A stretch of 64,000 nt of DNA from Streptomyces sp. NRRL F-4489. GTDB taxonomy: Bacteria; Actinomycetota; Actinomycetes; Streptomycetales; Streptomycetaceae. Positions 16,307 to 24,311 of the stretch are shown here, in pieces (the first letter of the stretch is position 1; each line of letters begins with the position of its first letter). Location: contig NZ_LLZI01000169.1 in NCBI RefSeq assembly GCF_001509485.1, positions 1 to 64,000 of the forward strand, in the 5' to 3' direction. A model generated the notes under the pieces. The model was not told the DNA's origin, did no database searches, and saw only the letters and a program-made list of their open reading frames with translations. The translations under genes and the position numbers were made by a program.

Positions 16307-18631
16307 TCAGCTCTCGGCGGGCGCCTCGGCGGGCTGCGCGCTCTTGGCGGCGGCCCGCTTGCGGGTCCGCTTCGGCTTCTCCTCGGCCGCCTCCGGGGCG
16401 TCCGCGGCGGCCTTGGCGGCGGCGGTCTTCTTGGCGGCGGTCTTCTTGGCCGGGGCCTTCTTGGCCGCCGCGGTCGTGGACGTGGCCGTCTTGGCCGCGG
16501 CCGTCTTGCGGGTGCGCTTCGGCTTGGCCGGGGCTTCCTCGGCGGTGCCGGTGGCGTCCTCGGTGATCGTCGCCGTGGCGGTGGCCGCGGTGGCGGTCTC
16601 GGCGGCGGCGGTCTTGGCCGTGGCCGTCTTGGCGGCGGCGGTCTTCGCCGTGGCGGTCTTGCGGGTCCGCTTGGGCTTGGCCGGGGCCTCCTCGGCGGTG
16701 GCGTCGGTGACCGGGGCGGTCACGGCGGCCACGGGCTCGGTGGCGGCGGCCTTCCGGGTCCGCGTCCGCTTCGGCTTGACCGGAGCTTCCGCTTCCGCCG
16801 GCGCCGCACCCTCGGCGGCCTCCACCGCGGCCTCCGCCTTCTTGGCGGCGGAAGCGGTGGTGGTGCGCTTACGGGTCCGCTTGGGCTTCTCCGGAGCGGC
16901 CTCGGCCACGGTCTCCGCGACGGTGTCCGCGACGACCGGGGCGGCCTCAGCAACGACCGGCGCGGGCTCCACCGCGGGAGCCGGAGCCACAGCAGCCGCA
17001 GCCGGAGCCGCGTCCACCGCCGCGTCCGCCGTCACGGCCGCGGCCTCGCCCGCGGCCGCCGTGGCCGCGACCGCACCCCGCGTCCGGCGCCGCCGCCGGG
17101 GCGTACGCGCCGCGGCGGCCTCGTCACCCTCGGCCGCGCTCACCGCGGCGTGCGCGGCCTCCGACGCCTCCGGCGCGCTCGCACCGGCCGGCTGCTCGAC
17201 CGGCGCCCCGCTCCGGGTCCGCCGCCGCCGGCGCGGCGTACGGGCCGGACGGGACTCCTCGGCGGTGTCCCTGGCGGTGTCCTTGGCGGTCTCCTTGGCG
17301 GCGTCGCGGCCGCCACCGGAGCGCCGGCCGCCGCGCCCGCGGCCCCCGGTCTCGCCCAGGTCCTCGACCTCCTCGGCGGCCAGCCCGGCCCGGGTGCGCT
17401 CGGCGCGCGGCAGCACGCCCTTGGTGCCCTCGGGGATGTCCAGCTGCTCGTAGAGGTGCGGCGAGGTGGAGTACGTCTCCTCCGGCTCGTCGAACGCGAG
17501 GTCCAGCGCCTTGTTGATCAGCTTCCAGCGCGGGATGTCGTCCCAGTCGACGAGGGTGACCGCGGTGCCCTTGGCGCCGGCCCGGCCGGTGCGGCCGATC
17601 CGGTGCAGGTAGGTCTTCTCGTCCTCGGGCGACTGGTAGTTGATGACGTGCGTCACACCCTCGACGTCGATGCCGCGGGCGGCGACGTCGGTGCACACCA
17701 GCACATCGACCTTGCCGTTGCGGAACGCGCGCAGCGCCTGCTCGCGGGCGCCCTGCCCGAGGTCGCCGTGGACCGCGCCGGACGCGAAACCGCGCCGGCC
17801 GAGCTGGTCGGCGATGTCCGCGGCGGTCCGCTTGGTCCGGCAGAACACCATCGCCAGGCCGCGGCCCCGCGCCTGGAGGATACGGGCGACCATCTCCGGC
17901 TTGTCGAGGGAGTGCGCGCGGTAGACGCGCTGGGTGATGTTGGCGACCGTCGCGCCCTGGTCGTCCGGGGCGGTGGCCCGGATGTGCGTGGGCTGCGACA
18001 TGTAGCGGCGGGCCAGCGAGATGACCTGGCCGGGCATGGTCGCGGAGAACAGCATGGTCTGCCGCTTGGCCGGCAGCAGCTGGATGATCTTCTCGACGTC
18101 GGGCAGGAAGCCCAGGTCGAGCATCTCGTCGGCCTCGTCCAGGACGAGGGTGCGGACGTGCGAGAGGTCCAGCTTCTTCTGGCCCGCGAGGTCCAGCAGC
18201 CGGCCGGGCGTGCCGACGACCACGTCGACGCCCTTCTTCAGCGCCTCGACCTGGGGCTCGTACGCGCGGCCGCCGTAGATCGCCAGCACCCGGACGTTGC
18301 GGACCTTGCCGGCGGTGAGCAGGTCGTTGGTGACCTGCTGGCACAGCTCGCGGGTGGGGACGACGACGAGGGCCTGCGGCGCCTCGGTCAGCTGCTCGGG
18401 CGTGGACCGGCCGGCCTCGACGTCCGCCGGGACGGTGGTGCGCTCCAGCAGCGGCAGGCCGAAGCCCAGCGTCTTGCCCGTACCGGTCTTGGCCTGGCCG
18501 ATGACGTCGTTGCCGGACAGCGCGACGGGGAGCGTCAGCTCCTGGATGGGAAAGGGGGAAACGATGCCGACGGCTTCCAGCGCCTCGGCGGTCTCGGGGA
18601 AGATACCGAGATCACGGAACGTAGTGGACAG
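16307..18631 (-). CDS. DEAD-box RNA helicase with long Lys/Arg/Ala repeat tail; probable CTG start
   Basis: ATP-dependent RNA helicase, 774 aa. The core has the Q motif (PFPIQ), Walker A AKTGTGKT (47-54), VLDEADEM, SAT and HRIGRTGR, all intact. After about residue 440 a tail of over 300 residues repeats RRRRRTR and KPKRTRK units separated by Ala/Thr/Glu-rich linkers, resembling the RNA-binding tails of cold-shock helicases and H1-like proteins. The only start that fits the family N-terminus (STTFRDLGI) is CTG at 18631, with AGAAGAGG seven bases upstream; no ATG, GTG or TTG lies between it and the Q motif. Upstream in-frame codons have non-coding character. Confidence 0.9.
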   Translation of the reverse strand: MSTTFRDLGIFPETAEALEAVGIVSPFPIQELTLPVALSGNDVIGQAKTGTGKTLGFGLPLLERTTVPADVEAGRSTPEQLTEAPQALVVVPTRELCQQVTNDLLTAGKVRNVRVLAIYGGRAYEPQVEALKKGVDVVVGTPGRLLDLAGQKKLDLSHVRTLVLDEADEMLDLGFLPDVEKIIQLLPAKRQTMLFSATMPGQVISLARRYMSQPTHIRATAPDDQGATVANITQRVYRAHSLDKPEMVARILQARGRGLAMVFCRTKRTAADIADQLGRRGFASGAVHGDLGQGAREQALRAFRNGKVDVLVCTDVAARGIDVEGVTHVINYQSPEDEKTYLHRIGRTGRAGAKGTAVTLVDWDDIPRWKLINKALDLAFDEPEETYSTSPHLYEQLDIPEGTKGVLPRAERTRAGLAAEEVEDLGETGGRGRGGRRSGGGRDAAKETAKDTARDTAEESRPARTPRRRRRTRSGAPVEQPAGASAPEASEAAHAAVSAAEGDEAAAARTPRRRRRTRGAVAATAAAGEAAAVTADAAVDAAPAAAAVAPAPAVEPAPVVAEAAPVVADTVAETVAEAAPEKPKRTRKRTTTASAAKKAEAAVEAAEGAAPAEAEAPVKPKRTRTRKAAATEPVAAVTAPVTDATAEEAPAKPKRTRKTATAKTAAAKTATAKTAAAETATAATATATITEDATGTAEEAPAKPKRTRKTAAAKTATSTTAAAKKAPAKKTAAKKTAAAKAAADAPEAAEEKPKRTRKRAAAKSAQPAEAPAES

Positions 18632-19055
18632 AGTCTTGCCTCTTCTGTGAGACGCGGCGAGAGGCGGCAACGGGGGTCGTACCGCACCGTCGTACGGGTT
18701 CGTACGGCGCCGGCCCGAGGGGCCGGACGGCGCGGGACCACTGCCGTCGCTCAGGCACTCCTGCCGCGAGCGGGTCCCTCCTGCCGGTGCGTACGTGGGC
18801 ACGCGCCGCGCGGAGGGCGGTCGGTTGGAGCCGATCGGGCCACCGACCGGGCATCCGCTTTCGTGGAACGACCCACCGATACTCGGCGGGTCCTTTAGCA
18901 CTGTACCCCGGATATCGCCGCTGAATCCGAAGGCGTGTATGACTGAGGAATTCGTCACGGGCGCCGGACCCGCCCCGGCGATCACTCCGACGGGTGAGCG
19001 GGCGGTGGCTGACCAGGGCCTTCCGGGCCCCGCGCGGCGGGCTATTGTGCCGGTC
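18632..19055. other. 424-bp divergent leader/promoter region of the DEAD-box helicase
   Basis: On the minus strand a promoter-like TACAGT (about 18906-18901) would give a helicase leader of about 270 nt. The leader contains a strong stem CCGGCCC/GGGCCGG (18710-18716 and 18720-18726) and several CGTACGG repeats. Long structured leaders are known for DEAD-box helicases under cold-shock or autogenous control. On the plus strand TATTGT (19043-19048) lies seven bases before the ATG of the ferritin-like gene. No other gene is seen. Confidence 0.45.
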
Positions 19056-19793
19056 ATGGAGACGCCTGACAACGCCGCGGCTGACGCGCGAGAACACACC
19101 GGAATCGCCGCCCAGGACTGGGCCACGGCATCCGCCGACCCGCACTACCGGGCCGCTGTGATCGATCTGCTCGGCGCCCTCGCGTACGGCGAGCTGTCCG
19201 CCTTCGAGCGCCTGGCGGAGGACGCCAAGCTCGCCCCCACGATGGACGACAAGGCCGAGCTGGCGAAGATGGCCTCGGCGGAATTCCACCATTTCGAGCG
19301 GCTGCGGGACCGGCTCTCGGAGATCCAGGCCGAGCCGAACGAGGCGATGGAGCCGTTCGCCGCCGCGCTGGACGAGTTCCACCGCCAGACCGCGCCGTCC
19401 GACTGGCTGGAGGGCCTGGTCAAGGCGTACGTCGGCGACTCGATCGCCAGCGACTTCTACCGCGAGGTCGCGGTCCGGCTGGACTCCGACACCCGCGATC
19501 TGGTGCTCGCCGTGCTGGACGACACCGGCCACGCCACCTTCGCGGTGGAGAAGGTCCGGGCCGCCATCGAGGCCGAGCCGCGGGTCGGCGGGCGGCTGGC
19601 GCTGTGGGCCCGCCGGCTGATGGGCGAGGCGCTCTCCCAGGCCCAGCGGGTGGTCGCGGACCGCGACGCGCTCTCCACGATGCTGGTCGGCGGGGTGGCC
19701 GACGGCTTCGACCTGGCCGAGGTCGGCCGGATGTTCTCCCGGATCACCGAGGCGCACACCAAGCGGATGGCGGCGCTGGGCCTGGCGGCCTGA
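19056..19793 (+). CDS. Ferritin-like fold protein
   Basis: A 245-aa, almost all-helical protein. E and H residues fall at ferritin-like spacing: GELSAFERLAEDAK, then AEFHHFERL, then DSIASDFYREVA and GHATFAVEKV, which may form a carboxylate-bridged metal site as in MiaE-type or rubrerythrin-like proteins. The reaction is unknown. ATG 19056 has no ribosome site but TATTGT ends seven bases upstream, so it is probably leaderless. The stop is followed by three CCTGA units giving TGA in all three frames (19791-19803). Confidence 0.82.
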   Translation: METPDNAAADAREHTGIAAQDWATASADPHYRAAVIDLLGALAYGELSAFERLAEDAKLAPTMDDKAELAKMASAEFHHFERLRDRLSEIQAEPNEAMEPFAAALDEFHRQTAPSDWLEGLVKAYVGDSIASDFYREVAVRLDSDTRDLVLAVLDDTGHATFAVEKVRAAIEAEPRVGGRLALWARRLMGEALSQAQRVVADRDALSTMLVGGVADGFDLAEVGRMFSRITEAHTKRMAALGLAA

Positions 19794-19897
19794 CCTGACC
19801 TGACCGGCGCCTTCGCGGGCGGGCCGCGCACCGGCGCGCCGCGTACCGCCGCGCCGCGCGGAACCGGGCGGTCAGCGGGCCGCCCGGCGGCGCCCCG

Positions 19898-20191
19898 TCA
19901 GCAGGCCGTCCGGTGGCGCTTGAGCGGCGCGGCCGGCCGGCGGACCGGGCGGCGCGGCGGCCGGACCAGCACCGACAGCAGCGCGGACCCCACCGCCAGC
20001 GCGGCGAGGAGCACCTGGACCGGGTGGCCCGGCCCCAGGACCGCGCGCGTCAGCAGCGCGCCGAGCAGCGCCGCGACCGGGCCCGTCGCCAGCGTCAGGG
20101 CGGGGGAGGGGAATCGCTCCGGAAGCCAGCGCCGGGCGGACAGGGCGATGGCGAATCCGACGATCACGGCGCCGAGCGCTTCCCAGATCAT
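19898..20191 (-). CDS. Small membrane protein
   Basis: A 97-aa protein with three hydrophobic helices (IWEALGAVIVGFAIALSA, LATGPVAALLGALLTRAVLG, VLLAALAVGSALLSVLV) and a very basic Pro/Arg C-terminus (RPPRRPVRRP). ATG 20191 is set by GGAGGG about nine bases upstream. The function is unknown. The layout, short loops and a basic tail, is seen in many actinobacterial membrane proteins of unknown role. Confidence 0.78.
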   Translation of the reverse strand: MIWEALGAVIVGFAIALSARRWLPERFPSPALTLATGPVAALLGALLTRAVLGPGHPVQVLLAALAVGSALLSVLVRPPRRPVRRPAAPLKRHRTAC

Positions 20192-20547
20192 GCTGTTCCC
20201 TCCCGCGTGACGAGGCCGATCGGACGAACAAATCGGTCGTAGGCGGTCGTACCCAGGGGTCACCGGCAGCAACCCTCCGGCCAGACCCCGCTTGTCCGCT
20301 CAGCGTGCGCCCTCGTCCGCCCACCGGGCAAGGCATTTCCACCGGAGTGTCCGGCCCGTGGACGGCGGACGAACGGAGCGCGAACGATCGGCGGACGGAG
20401 CGCGACGCGACCCGGCCCGGACGGCGAACGGCGACTGCGAATGGCGGCGCCGGAGACGGCAAAAGGCGGCGGCCCGGAGATTCCGTTCTCCGGGCCGCCG
20501 CCCTTCCGCTTCGGTGCGCGGCGCCGCTCGCGCCGCCGCGGTGCCGC
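20192..20547. other. 356-bp intergenic region with one terminator
   Basis: Between two minus-strand genes. It holds the strong terminator at 20465-20502 for the DUF3107 gene and, further left, a lower-GC stretch with repeated CGGACG/GAACG words. No supported coding frame is present. The promoter for the 97-aa gene should lie at about 20210-20280. Confidence 0.5.
20465..20502 (-). terminator. Terminator of the DUF3107 gene
   Basis: GGCGGCGGCCCGGAG (20465-20479) pairs perfectly with CTCCGGGCCGCCGCC (20488-20502) around an 8-nt loop, 46 bp past the stop codon. It is flanked by AAAA, which is a U-run on the minus strand. Confidence 0.85.
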
Positions 20548-20775
20548 TCAGAGCGGGCCGAAACCGACCTTGCGGGCGGTCGGCTCGCCGATCTCCACGT
20601 ACGCCACCCGGTCCGAAGCGACCAGGACCTTGCGACCGTGGTCGTCCACCAGGCTCAGCAGCTCCGTCTTGCCGGTGAGCGCCTCGCTCACCACGCGCTC
20701 GACCTCTTCGGCAGACTGCTCGCTCTCCAGAACGATCTCGCGGGGCGCGTGCTGCACGCCGATCTTGACCTCCAC
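20548..20775 (-). CDS. DUF3107 family small protein
   Basis: A 75-aa actinobacterial protein that opens with VEVKIGVQHAPREIVLESEQ and has a central short helix (AEEVERVVSEAL) followed by two strands. This pattern and length match DUF3107, whose function is unknown. GTG 20775 has GGAGGG at 20785-20790. It is transcribed in the same direction as the TetR gene, which ends 117 bp upstream of it. The short alpha/beta layout suggests a binding domain rather than an enzyme. Confidence 0.85.
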   Translation of the reverse strand: MEVKIGVQHAPREIVLESEQSAEEVERVVSEALTGKTELLSLVDDHGRKVLVASDRVAYVEIGEPTARKVGFGPL

Positions 20776-20892
20776 GGCTTATGTCCCTCCGACGGTCGGT
20801 GATGTGCGCGGCCGGCCGCGCGGTACGCAGCACACATTAGCCCGGTACGGGGACGGAGAAGACGTCCGCGGCCACGCCCGCAGCGAACACGG

Positions 20893-21534
20893 TCAGTGGT
20901 TGTCGGTGCCGTGCAGGGGGAAGCCGGCGATGCCCTTCCAGGCCAGCGACGTCAGCAGCTGCACCGCGGTGTCCCGCGGCACCTTGCTCCCGGAGGACAG
21001 CCAGTAGCGCGCCACCACCTGGGAGACCCCGCCCAGGCCCACGGCCAGCAGCATCGACTCGTCCCGCGAGAGCCCGGTGTCCTCGGCGATCACGGCGCTT
21101 ATCGCCTCGGCGCACTCCAGCGACACCTTGTCGACCCGCTCGCGGACGGCCGGCTCGTTGGTCAGGTCCGACTCGAAGACCAGCCGGAAGGCGCCGCCCG
21201 GGTCCTCCACGTACGCGAAGTAGGCGTCCATCGTGGCGGCGACCCGCTGCTTGTTGTCGCTGGTCGACTCCAGCGCCGCGCGCACCGACTGGAGCAGCGA
21301 CTCGCAGTGCTGGTCGAGCAGGGCCAGATACAGCTCCAGCTTCCCGGGGAAGTGCTGGTAGAGGACCGGCTTGCTGACGCCCGCCCGCTCGGCGATGTCG
21401 TCCATCGCGGCCGCGTGGTAGCCCTGTGCGACGAAGACTTCCTGGGCCGCGCCCAGGAGCTGGTTGCGCCGGGCTCGGCGTGGCAGGCGTGTGCCCCGCG
21501 GGCGCGCCGCCTCGGTCTGCTCGATGGCGCTCAC
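20893..21534 (-). CDS. TetR/AcrR family transcriptional regulator
   Basis: A 213-aa repressor-type protein. The N-terminal HTH (about residues 20-65) reads AQEVFVAQGYHAAAMDDIAE then AGVSKPVLYQHFPGKLEL, close to the TetR consensus. The C-terminal helices should bind a ligand and form the dimer. GTG 21534 is chosen because GGGAGG lies four to nine bases upstream; an upstream in-frame ATG at 21573 has none. A target is not obvious: neighbours are DUF3107 and an acidic small protein. A TACGAT box near 21593 may be the -10. Confidence 0.92.
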   Translation of the reverse strand: MSAIEQTEAARPRGTRLPRRARRNQLLGAAQEVFVAQGYHAAAMDDIAERAGVSKPVLYQHFPGKLELYLALLDQHCESLLQSVRAALESTSDNKQRVAATMDAYFAYVEDPGGAFRLVFESDLTNEPAVRERVDKVSLECAEAISAVIAEDTGLSRDESMLLAVGLGGVSQVVARYWLSSGSKVPRDTAVQLLTSLAWKGIAGFPLHGTDNH

Positions 21535-21682
21535 GCTGCCTCCCAGAAATCGTTCCGTTCGCGGTCCGTACAAGGTGGTGCACCGCGCCCGTCATCGTAC
21601 TTTTGGGTAACGGGCCTGTGTGCGGTCGGCGGCGAGAAATTCTGCGCGGCCCCCTTCCGGGAAGCCGACATAACGCCCCAGG

Positions 21683-21907
21683 TCATCGGTATTCGTCTTC
21701 GTTGAGCTCGACGACGCGGGCCTGCTCGGCCCGGTCCGCCTCGTTGGCGGAGTAGTCGCCGCCGGTCACGGCCTCGTCGCGGCGCGGTGCGAGGTCGGCG
21801 TACTGCTCGGCGGCGTCGGCCTCCGGCGCCTCGACGTCGAGCTGGGCGACGGCCGGGCCCCCGGCCGCGTCCTCGAAGGTGTCCGGGTCTGTCGGGTCGA
21901 CGCGCAT
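21683..21907 (-). CDS. Small acidic protein of unknown function
   Basis: A 74-aa, strongly acidic protein (many D and E, calculated by eye) that begins MRVDPTDPDTFEDAAGG and ends VVELNEDEYR. AAGGGAG precedes ATG 21907 at a good distance. It has no Cys, no membrane segment and probably little fixed structure. It is the first gene on the minus strand left of the divergent hydrolase at 22056. I recall similar short acidic ORFs in Streptomyces without known role. Confidence 0.75.
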   Translation of the reverse strand: MRVDPTDPDTFEDAAGGPAVAQLDVEAPEADAAEQYADLAPRRDEAVTGGDYSANEADRAEQARVVELNEDEYR

Positions 21908-22000
21908 GGTGGCTCCCTTTCCGGTCGGTACGGGGCCATGGCCCGCCGGGGGCGGCGCCCCTCTACGAGCCTAGGAGAGCGGTTGCGGCGGCGCGATGCG

Positions 22001-22020
22001 GTGTGTGACCGCGAACACAC
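22001..22020. promoter_or_regulatory. Inverted repeat upstream of the alpha/beta hydrolase
   Basis: GTGTGT (22001-22006) and ACACAC (22015-22020) are separated by 8 bp. The repeat ends 22 bp before the TAACAT -10 (22043-22048), over the expected -35, which is a position for an operator. Confidence 0.5.
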
Positions 22021-22055
22021 AAGCGGCGGTGTGATCGTCTCGTAACATCGACAGC

Positions 22056-23096
22056 ATGTCTTCGAGCGAGTCGCCGGACGCCGCGACAGCCGCCGCCCTC
22101 CCGGTGCCGCCGGCCGGCCCCGGGGCCCCGGACGCCGCCGCCGAGGCGGTCCGGCGGGTGACGCTGCCGGGGATCACGCTGACCGTCCGCGCCCCCAAGC
22201 GGCGCCCGGACGGCACACCCGTGGGCGCCGCCGGACGGGACCGCGAGCCGGCCCTGTGCCTGCACGGACTGGGCGGCTCCTCGCGCAACTGGACCGCCCT
22301 GATGCCGCTGCTCGCCGACCGGCTGGACCCGGAGGCGATCGACCTCCCCGGCTTCGGCGAGTCGCCGCCGCCCGCTGACGGCAACTACTCCGTCTCCGCG
22401 CAGGCCCGTACGGTCATCCGGTACCTCGACGCGGCCGCCCGCGGCCCCGTCCACCTCCTCGGCAACTCCATGGGCGGCGCCATCGCCACCCGCGTCGCCG
22501 CGGCCCGCCCCGATCTCGTCCGCACCCTCACCCTCGTCTCGCCCGCGCTGCCCGAACTCCCGCCGCAGCGCACGGCCGTGCCCACCGCGCTGCTCGCGGT
22601 CCCCGGCGTGGCCCGGCTGTTCAGCCGCCTCACCCGCGACTGGACGCCCGAGCAGCGCACCCGCGAGGTGCTGACCCTCTGCTACGGCGACGCGGCCCGG
22701 ATCACCCCCGAGGGCTTCGCCTCCGCCGCCGAGGAGTACGCCCGCCGGCTCGAACTCCCGTATTTCTGGGAGGTGATGGAGCGTTCGGCGCGCGCCGTCG
22801 TCGGCTCGTACACGCTCGGCGGCCAGCACGGCATGTGGCGGCAGGCCGAACGGGTCCTGGCCCCCACGCTTCTCGTCTACGGTGGACGCGACCGCCTGGT
22901 GTCCTTCCGAATGGCACGGCGGGCGGCCGCGGCGTTCCGCGGCTCACGGCTGCTGACACTTCCGGAGGCGGGGCACGTGGCGATGATGGAGTACCCGGAG
23001 ACGGTGGCGCGCGCCGTCCGCGAGCTGGCCGACGCCGCCGCGGCGGCCGAGCGCGGGACGGCCCGCGCCGGGCACCGCACGACGGGCAGGAGCTGA
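22056..23096 (+). CDS. Alpha/beta hydrolase
   Basis: A 346-aa hydrolase. After a 65-residue Pro/Ala-rich N-terminus come LCLHGLGGSSRNW (oxyanion region), the nucleophile elbow GNSMGG, VYGGRDRLV with the acidic residue, and EAGHVAMMEYPE with the catalytic His. The triad is complete. The substrate is unknown; the order resembles ester- or C-C-bond hydrolases. ATG 22056 follows TAACAT by seven bases, a leaderless pattern. It probably forms an operon with the DUF3152 gene, which starts seven bases after its stop. Confidence 0.9.
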   Translation: MSSSESPDAATAAALPVPPAGPGAPDAAAEAVRRVTLPGITLTVRAPKRRPDGTPVGAAGRDREPALCLHGLGGSSRNWTALMPLLADRLDPEAIDLPGFGESPPPADGNYSVSAQARTVIRYLDAAARGPVHLLGNSMGGAIATRVAAARPDLVRTLTLVSPALPELPPQRTAVPTALLAVPGVARLFSRLTRDWTPEQRTREVLTLCYGDAARITPEGFASAAEEYARRLELPYFWEVMERSARAVVGSYTLGGQHGMWRQAERVLAPTLLVYGGRDRLVSFRMARRAAAAFRGSRLLTLPEAGHVAMMEYPETVARAVRELADAAAAAERGTARAGHRTTGRS

Positions 23097-23103
23097 CGGG
23101 CAC

Positions 23104-24267
23104 GTGGGACGACACAGCCGCCGGCCCGCCGGGGAGCAGGCCCCGTCCTACGGGGAGCAGGCCCCGTCCTACGGGGAGCAGACCCCTTCCTACGGGGAGC
23201 AGACCCCTTCCTACGGGCAGAGCGCCGGGATCGCCGGTGGTACGCCGTACGCGCCGGGGACCGGGCGGCGGCGCCGGGTGGCCCCGGAGAGCGATGCCGC
23301 CGCGCCCGCCGGCGTGGTGATCCCCCGGCCGCGGGGCCCGGAGCCCGGGTACGGGCCGAGATCGATGGCCCCCGAGCCCGGGTACGGGCCGAGCCCCCAT
23401 CCGGCGGCCCCGGAACCGGTCACGCTGACCCCGCAACCGGACGCCCCCGCCGCCCGCTCCCCCCGTAAGAGCGGCAAGGCCCGCACGCTCACCGGGGCGG
23501 CGGCCGCCGCCGTGACCACCGCGCTCGCCGTCGTGATCGCCGGCCAGGTGGCCGACCAGCACCACGACGGCACCACCCCGCAGGCCCGCGGCGGCGACGA
23601 CCGTGCGGACGGCGGCGCGGACGCCGCGTCCCGTTCGGAGATCCGCGCACGCCAGGACGCCCAACCGGCCGACTACGCCACGCAGATGGCCCAGGTCTTC
23701 CCGCTCGACCCGCAGCTGACCGCCGCCGGCCGCTTCCACCCGGTCGGCGGCGACGCCCCCGCGCCCGGCCACGGCAAGGTCAAGCGCTATCGGGTCGACA
23801 TCGAGGAGGGACTGCCCCTGGACGGCGAGCTGTTCGCCGAGGCGGTGCACAAGACCCTCAACGACGACCGCAGTTGGGCGCACGGCGGCCGGCGCACCTT
23901 CCAGCGGGTCGCCTCCGGTGACGCGGACTTCGTGATCACCCTGGCCAGCCCCGGCACCACCGCCAAGTGGTGCGCCAAGTCCGGCCTGGACACCACCGAG
24001 GACAACGTCTCCTGCGACTCGGCGGCCACCGAACGCGTCATGATCAACGCCTACCGGTGGGCCCAGGGCGCCCAGACCTACGGCCCCGACAAGATGTTCG
24101 CCTACCGCCAGATGCTGATCAACCACGAGGTCGGCCACCGCCTCGGCCACAACCACGAGATCTGCTCCCGCCAGGGCGCACTGGCCCCGGTGATGATGCA
24201 GCAGACCAAGTTCCTCACCACGGACGGCGTCACCTGCCGGCCCAACTCGTGGCCGTATCCGGCGTAG
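23104..24267 (+). CDS. DUF3152 protein, membrane-anchored metzincin-like
   Basis: A 387-aa protein. The first 120 residues are disordered and hold four near-identical GEQ(A/T)PSY units; one membrane helix follows at about 125-145. The extracellular C-terminal domain ends with HEVGHRLGHNH (341-351), the three-His zinc motif of metzincins with the catalytic Glu, so it is probably a secreted-face zinc protease. Two Cys pairs may form disulfides. GTG 23104 has AGGAG in the end of the hydrolase gene. DUF3152 has no assigned substrate. Confidence 0.88.
   Translation: MGRHSRRPAGEQAPSYGEQAPSYGEQTPSYGEQTPSYGQSAGIAGGTPYAPGTGRRRRVAPESDAAAPAGVVIPRPRGPEPGYGPRSMAPEPGYGPSPHPAAPEPVTLTPQPDAPAARSPRKSGKARTLTGAAAAAVTTALAVVIAGQVADQHHDGTTPQARGGDDRADGGADAASRSEIRARQDAQPADYATQMAQVFPLDPQLTAAGRFHPVGGDAPAPGHGKVKRYRVDIEEGLPLDGELFAEAVHKTLNDDRSWAHGGRRTFQRVASGDADFVITLASPGTTAKWCAKSGLDTTEDNVSCDSAATERVMINAYRWAQGAQTYGPDKMFAYRQMLINHEVGHRLGHNHEICSRQGALAPVMMQQTKFLTTDGVTCRPNSWPYPA
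23131..23214 (+). repeat. Four tandem 21-bp coding repeats
   Basis: Two copies of one 21-bp unit (starting GGGGAGCAGGCCCC) are followed by two copies of a variant (GGGGAGCAGACCCC), in frame in the DUF3152 gene. Exact pairing of copies suggests recent slippage, so copy number may vary between strains. Confidence 0.85.
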
Positions 24268-24277
24268 AGAACTCCAT

Positions 24278-24297
24278 GGGCACGTAGATCCGTGCCC
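24278..24297. terminator. Bidirectional terminator
   Basis: GGGCACG (24278-24284) pairs with CGTGCCC (24291-24297) around a 6-nt loop, between the convergent DUF3152 and DHA2 genes. Confidence 0.7.
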
Positions 24298-24311
24298 GTT
24301 CCGCCACCCGG

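Noticed and set aside
16265..18898. 877-codon plus-strand frame opposite the DEAD-box helicase
   Set aside because: Antisense shadow; Arg/Gly-rich with no domain, while the minus strand has all helicase motifs.
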